Assembly (NCBI GenBank): GCA_052389435.1
Contig: JBQTIB010000170.1
Coordinates: 1 to 5,405 of the forward strand
DNA from: JBQTKD01 sp052389435
GTDB lineage: Bacteria; Actinomycetota; Actinomycetes; Sporichthyales; Sporichthyaceae
Direction of reading: 5' to 3'
Length of the DNA stretch: 5,405 nt
Of the stretch, positions 5,279 to 5,405 are shown piece by piece. Each line of letters opens with the position of its first letter. Position 1 is the stretch's first letter. The position numbers and the translations under genes were made by a program. The notes under the pieces are model-generated. The model worked only from the letters and a program-made list of their open reading frames with translations, was not told the DNA's origin and ran no database searches.

Positions 5279-5405
5279 GTTCGTCGACAAGCGAGACGGA
5301 CTTCTGCGTCCGGAGGCCCGGGCGGTCCTGGCCGCGGCACCCACCCCGGGCGCGGGCGCGGCACTGGAACAGCCCCAGCTGCGCAAGCTGCTCGAACGCG
5401 CCGGC
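5279..5405 (+). CDS. Unidentified partial coding sequence right of element 2 (runs off window)
   Basis: The frame with codons starting at 5280 (TTC GTC GAC AAG) is open to the window end, and most third positions are G or C, as in the genes here. It reads FVDKRDGLLRPEARAVLAAA, then a Pro/Gly/Ala-rich link, then ALEQPQLRKLLERAG. No start codon is visible and the N-terminal part is missing or replaced by the insertion sequence. It does not contain the HLYVALTRGR-type motif VI expected if the helicase resumed here. It may be a more distal piece of the relaxase C-terminal tail after a deletion, or a different gene brought next to the element. I do not recognise the family. Confidence 0.4.

Noticed and set aside
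1..5405. CRISPR array, tRNA, rRNA or riboswitch
   Set aside because: No regularly spaced repeats, cloverleaf-like segment or rRNA-like sequence was seen on either strand.

Overview
The window is high-GC DNA (about 58% to over 80% GC in the stretches I counted by hand). Its codons nearly always end in G or C, starts are often GTG, and the proteins look actinobacterial: a MobF relaxase with the WRYYTN and LHTH motifs, a large-surface-protein N-terminus ending in the RIAPPLMWDSS type of motif, and IS3-family transposases. I would place it in an actinomycete (Pseudonocardiales, Mycobacteriales or similar), on a mobile or formerly mobile element such as a plasmid or an integrative conjugative element. 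The genus cannot be fixed from this window.

Layout. Positions 1-120 are the end of one IS3-family insertion sequence, pointing left, with the first 18 codons of its orfA. It has cut into a leftward gene (978 down to 118) for the N-terminal part of a large secreted protein; the first three bases of the insertion sequence form the stop codon. Positions 979-1492 are a divergent intergenic region. It holds a ribosome binding site and a leader hairpin for the leftward gene, and a cluster of short repeats around a plausible promoter for the rightward gene. Positions 1493-3899 carry a MobF (TrwC/TraI-type) conjugative relaxase-helicase. An in-frame TGA at 2381 splits it almost exactly between the relaxase and helicase domains. 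The helicase part is then cut off at 3899 by a second, different and apparently complete IS3-family element (3900-5278, 1379 bp) with 28-bp terminal inverted repeats, orfA, orfB and a T-TTT-TTC frameshift site. Positions 5279-5405 are unrelated-looking, probably coding sequence that does not continue the helicase.

How it fits together. An intact relaxase would nick at oriT and its helicase would unwind the strand for conjugative transfer. Here all visible relaxase motifs survive, but the helicase has lost its last motif (the TRGR-type motif VI). The secreted protein keeps only its export signal and the start of its mature part. The only unit that looks fully functional is the second insertion sequence. 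The window is best read as a decaying conjugation locus colonised by insertion sequences. I see no convincing new defence or other undescribed system. The most informative oddities are the domain-boundary stop codon, the missing target duplication and non-matching flank at the second insertion sequence, and the repeat-rich promoter/possible oriT region in front of the relaxase gene.
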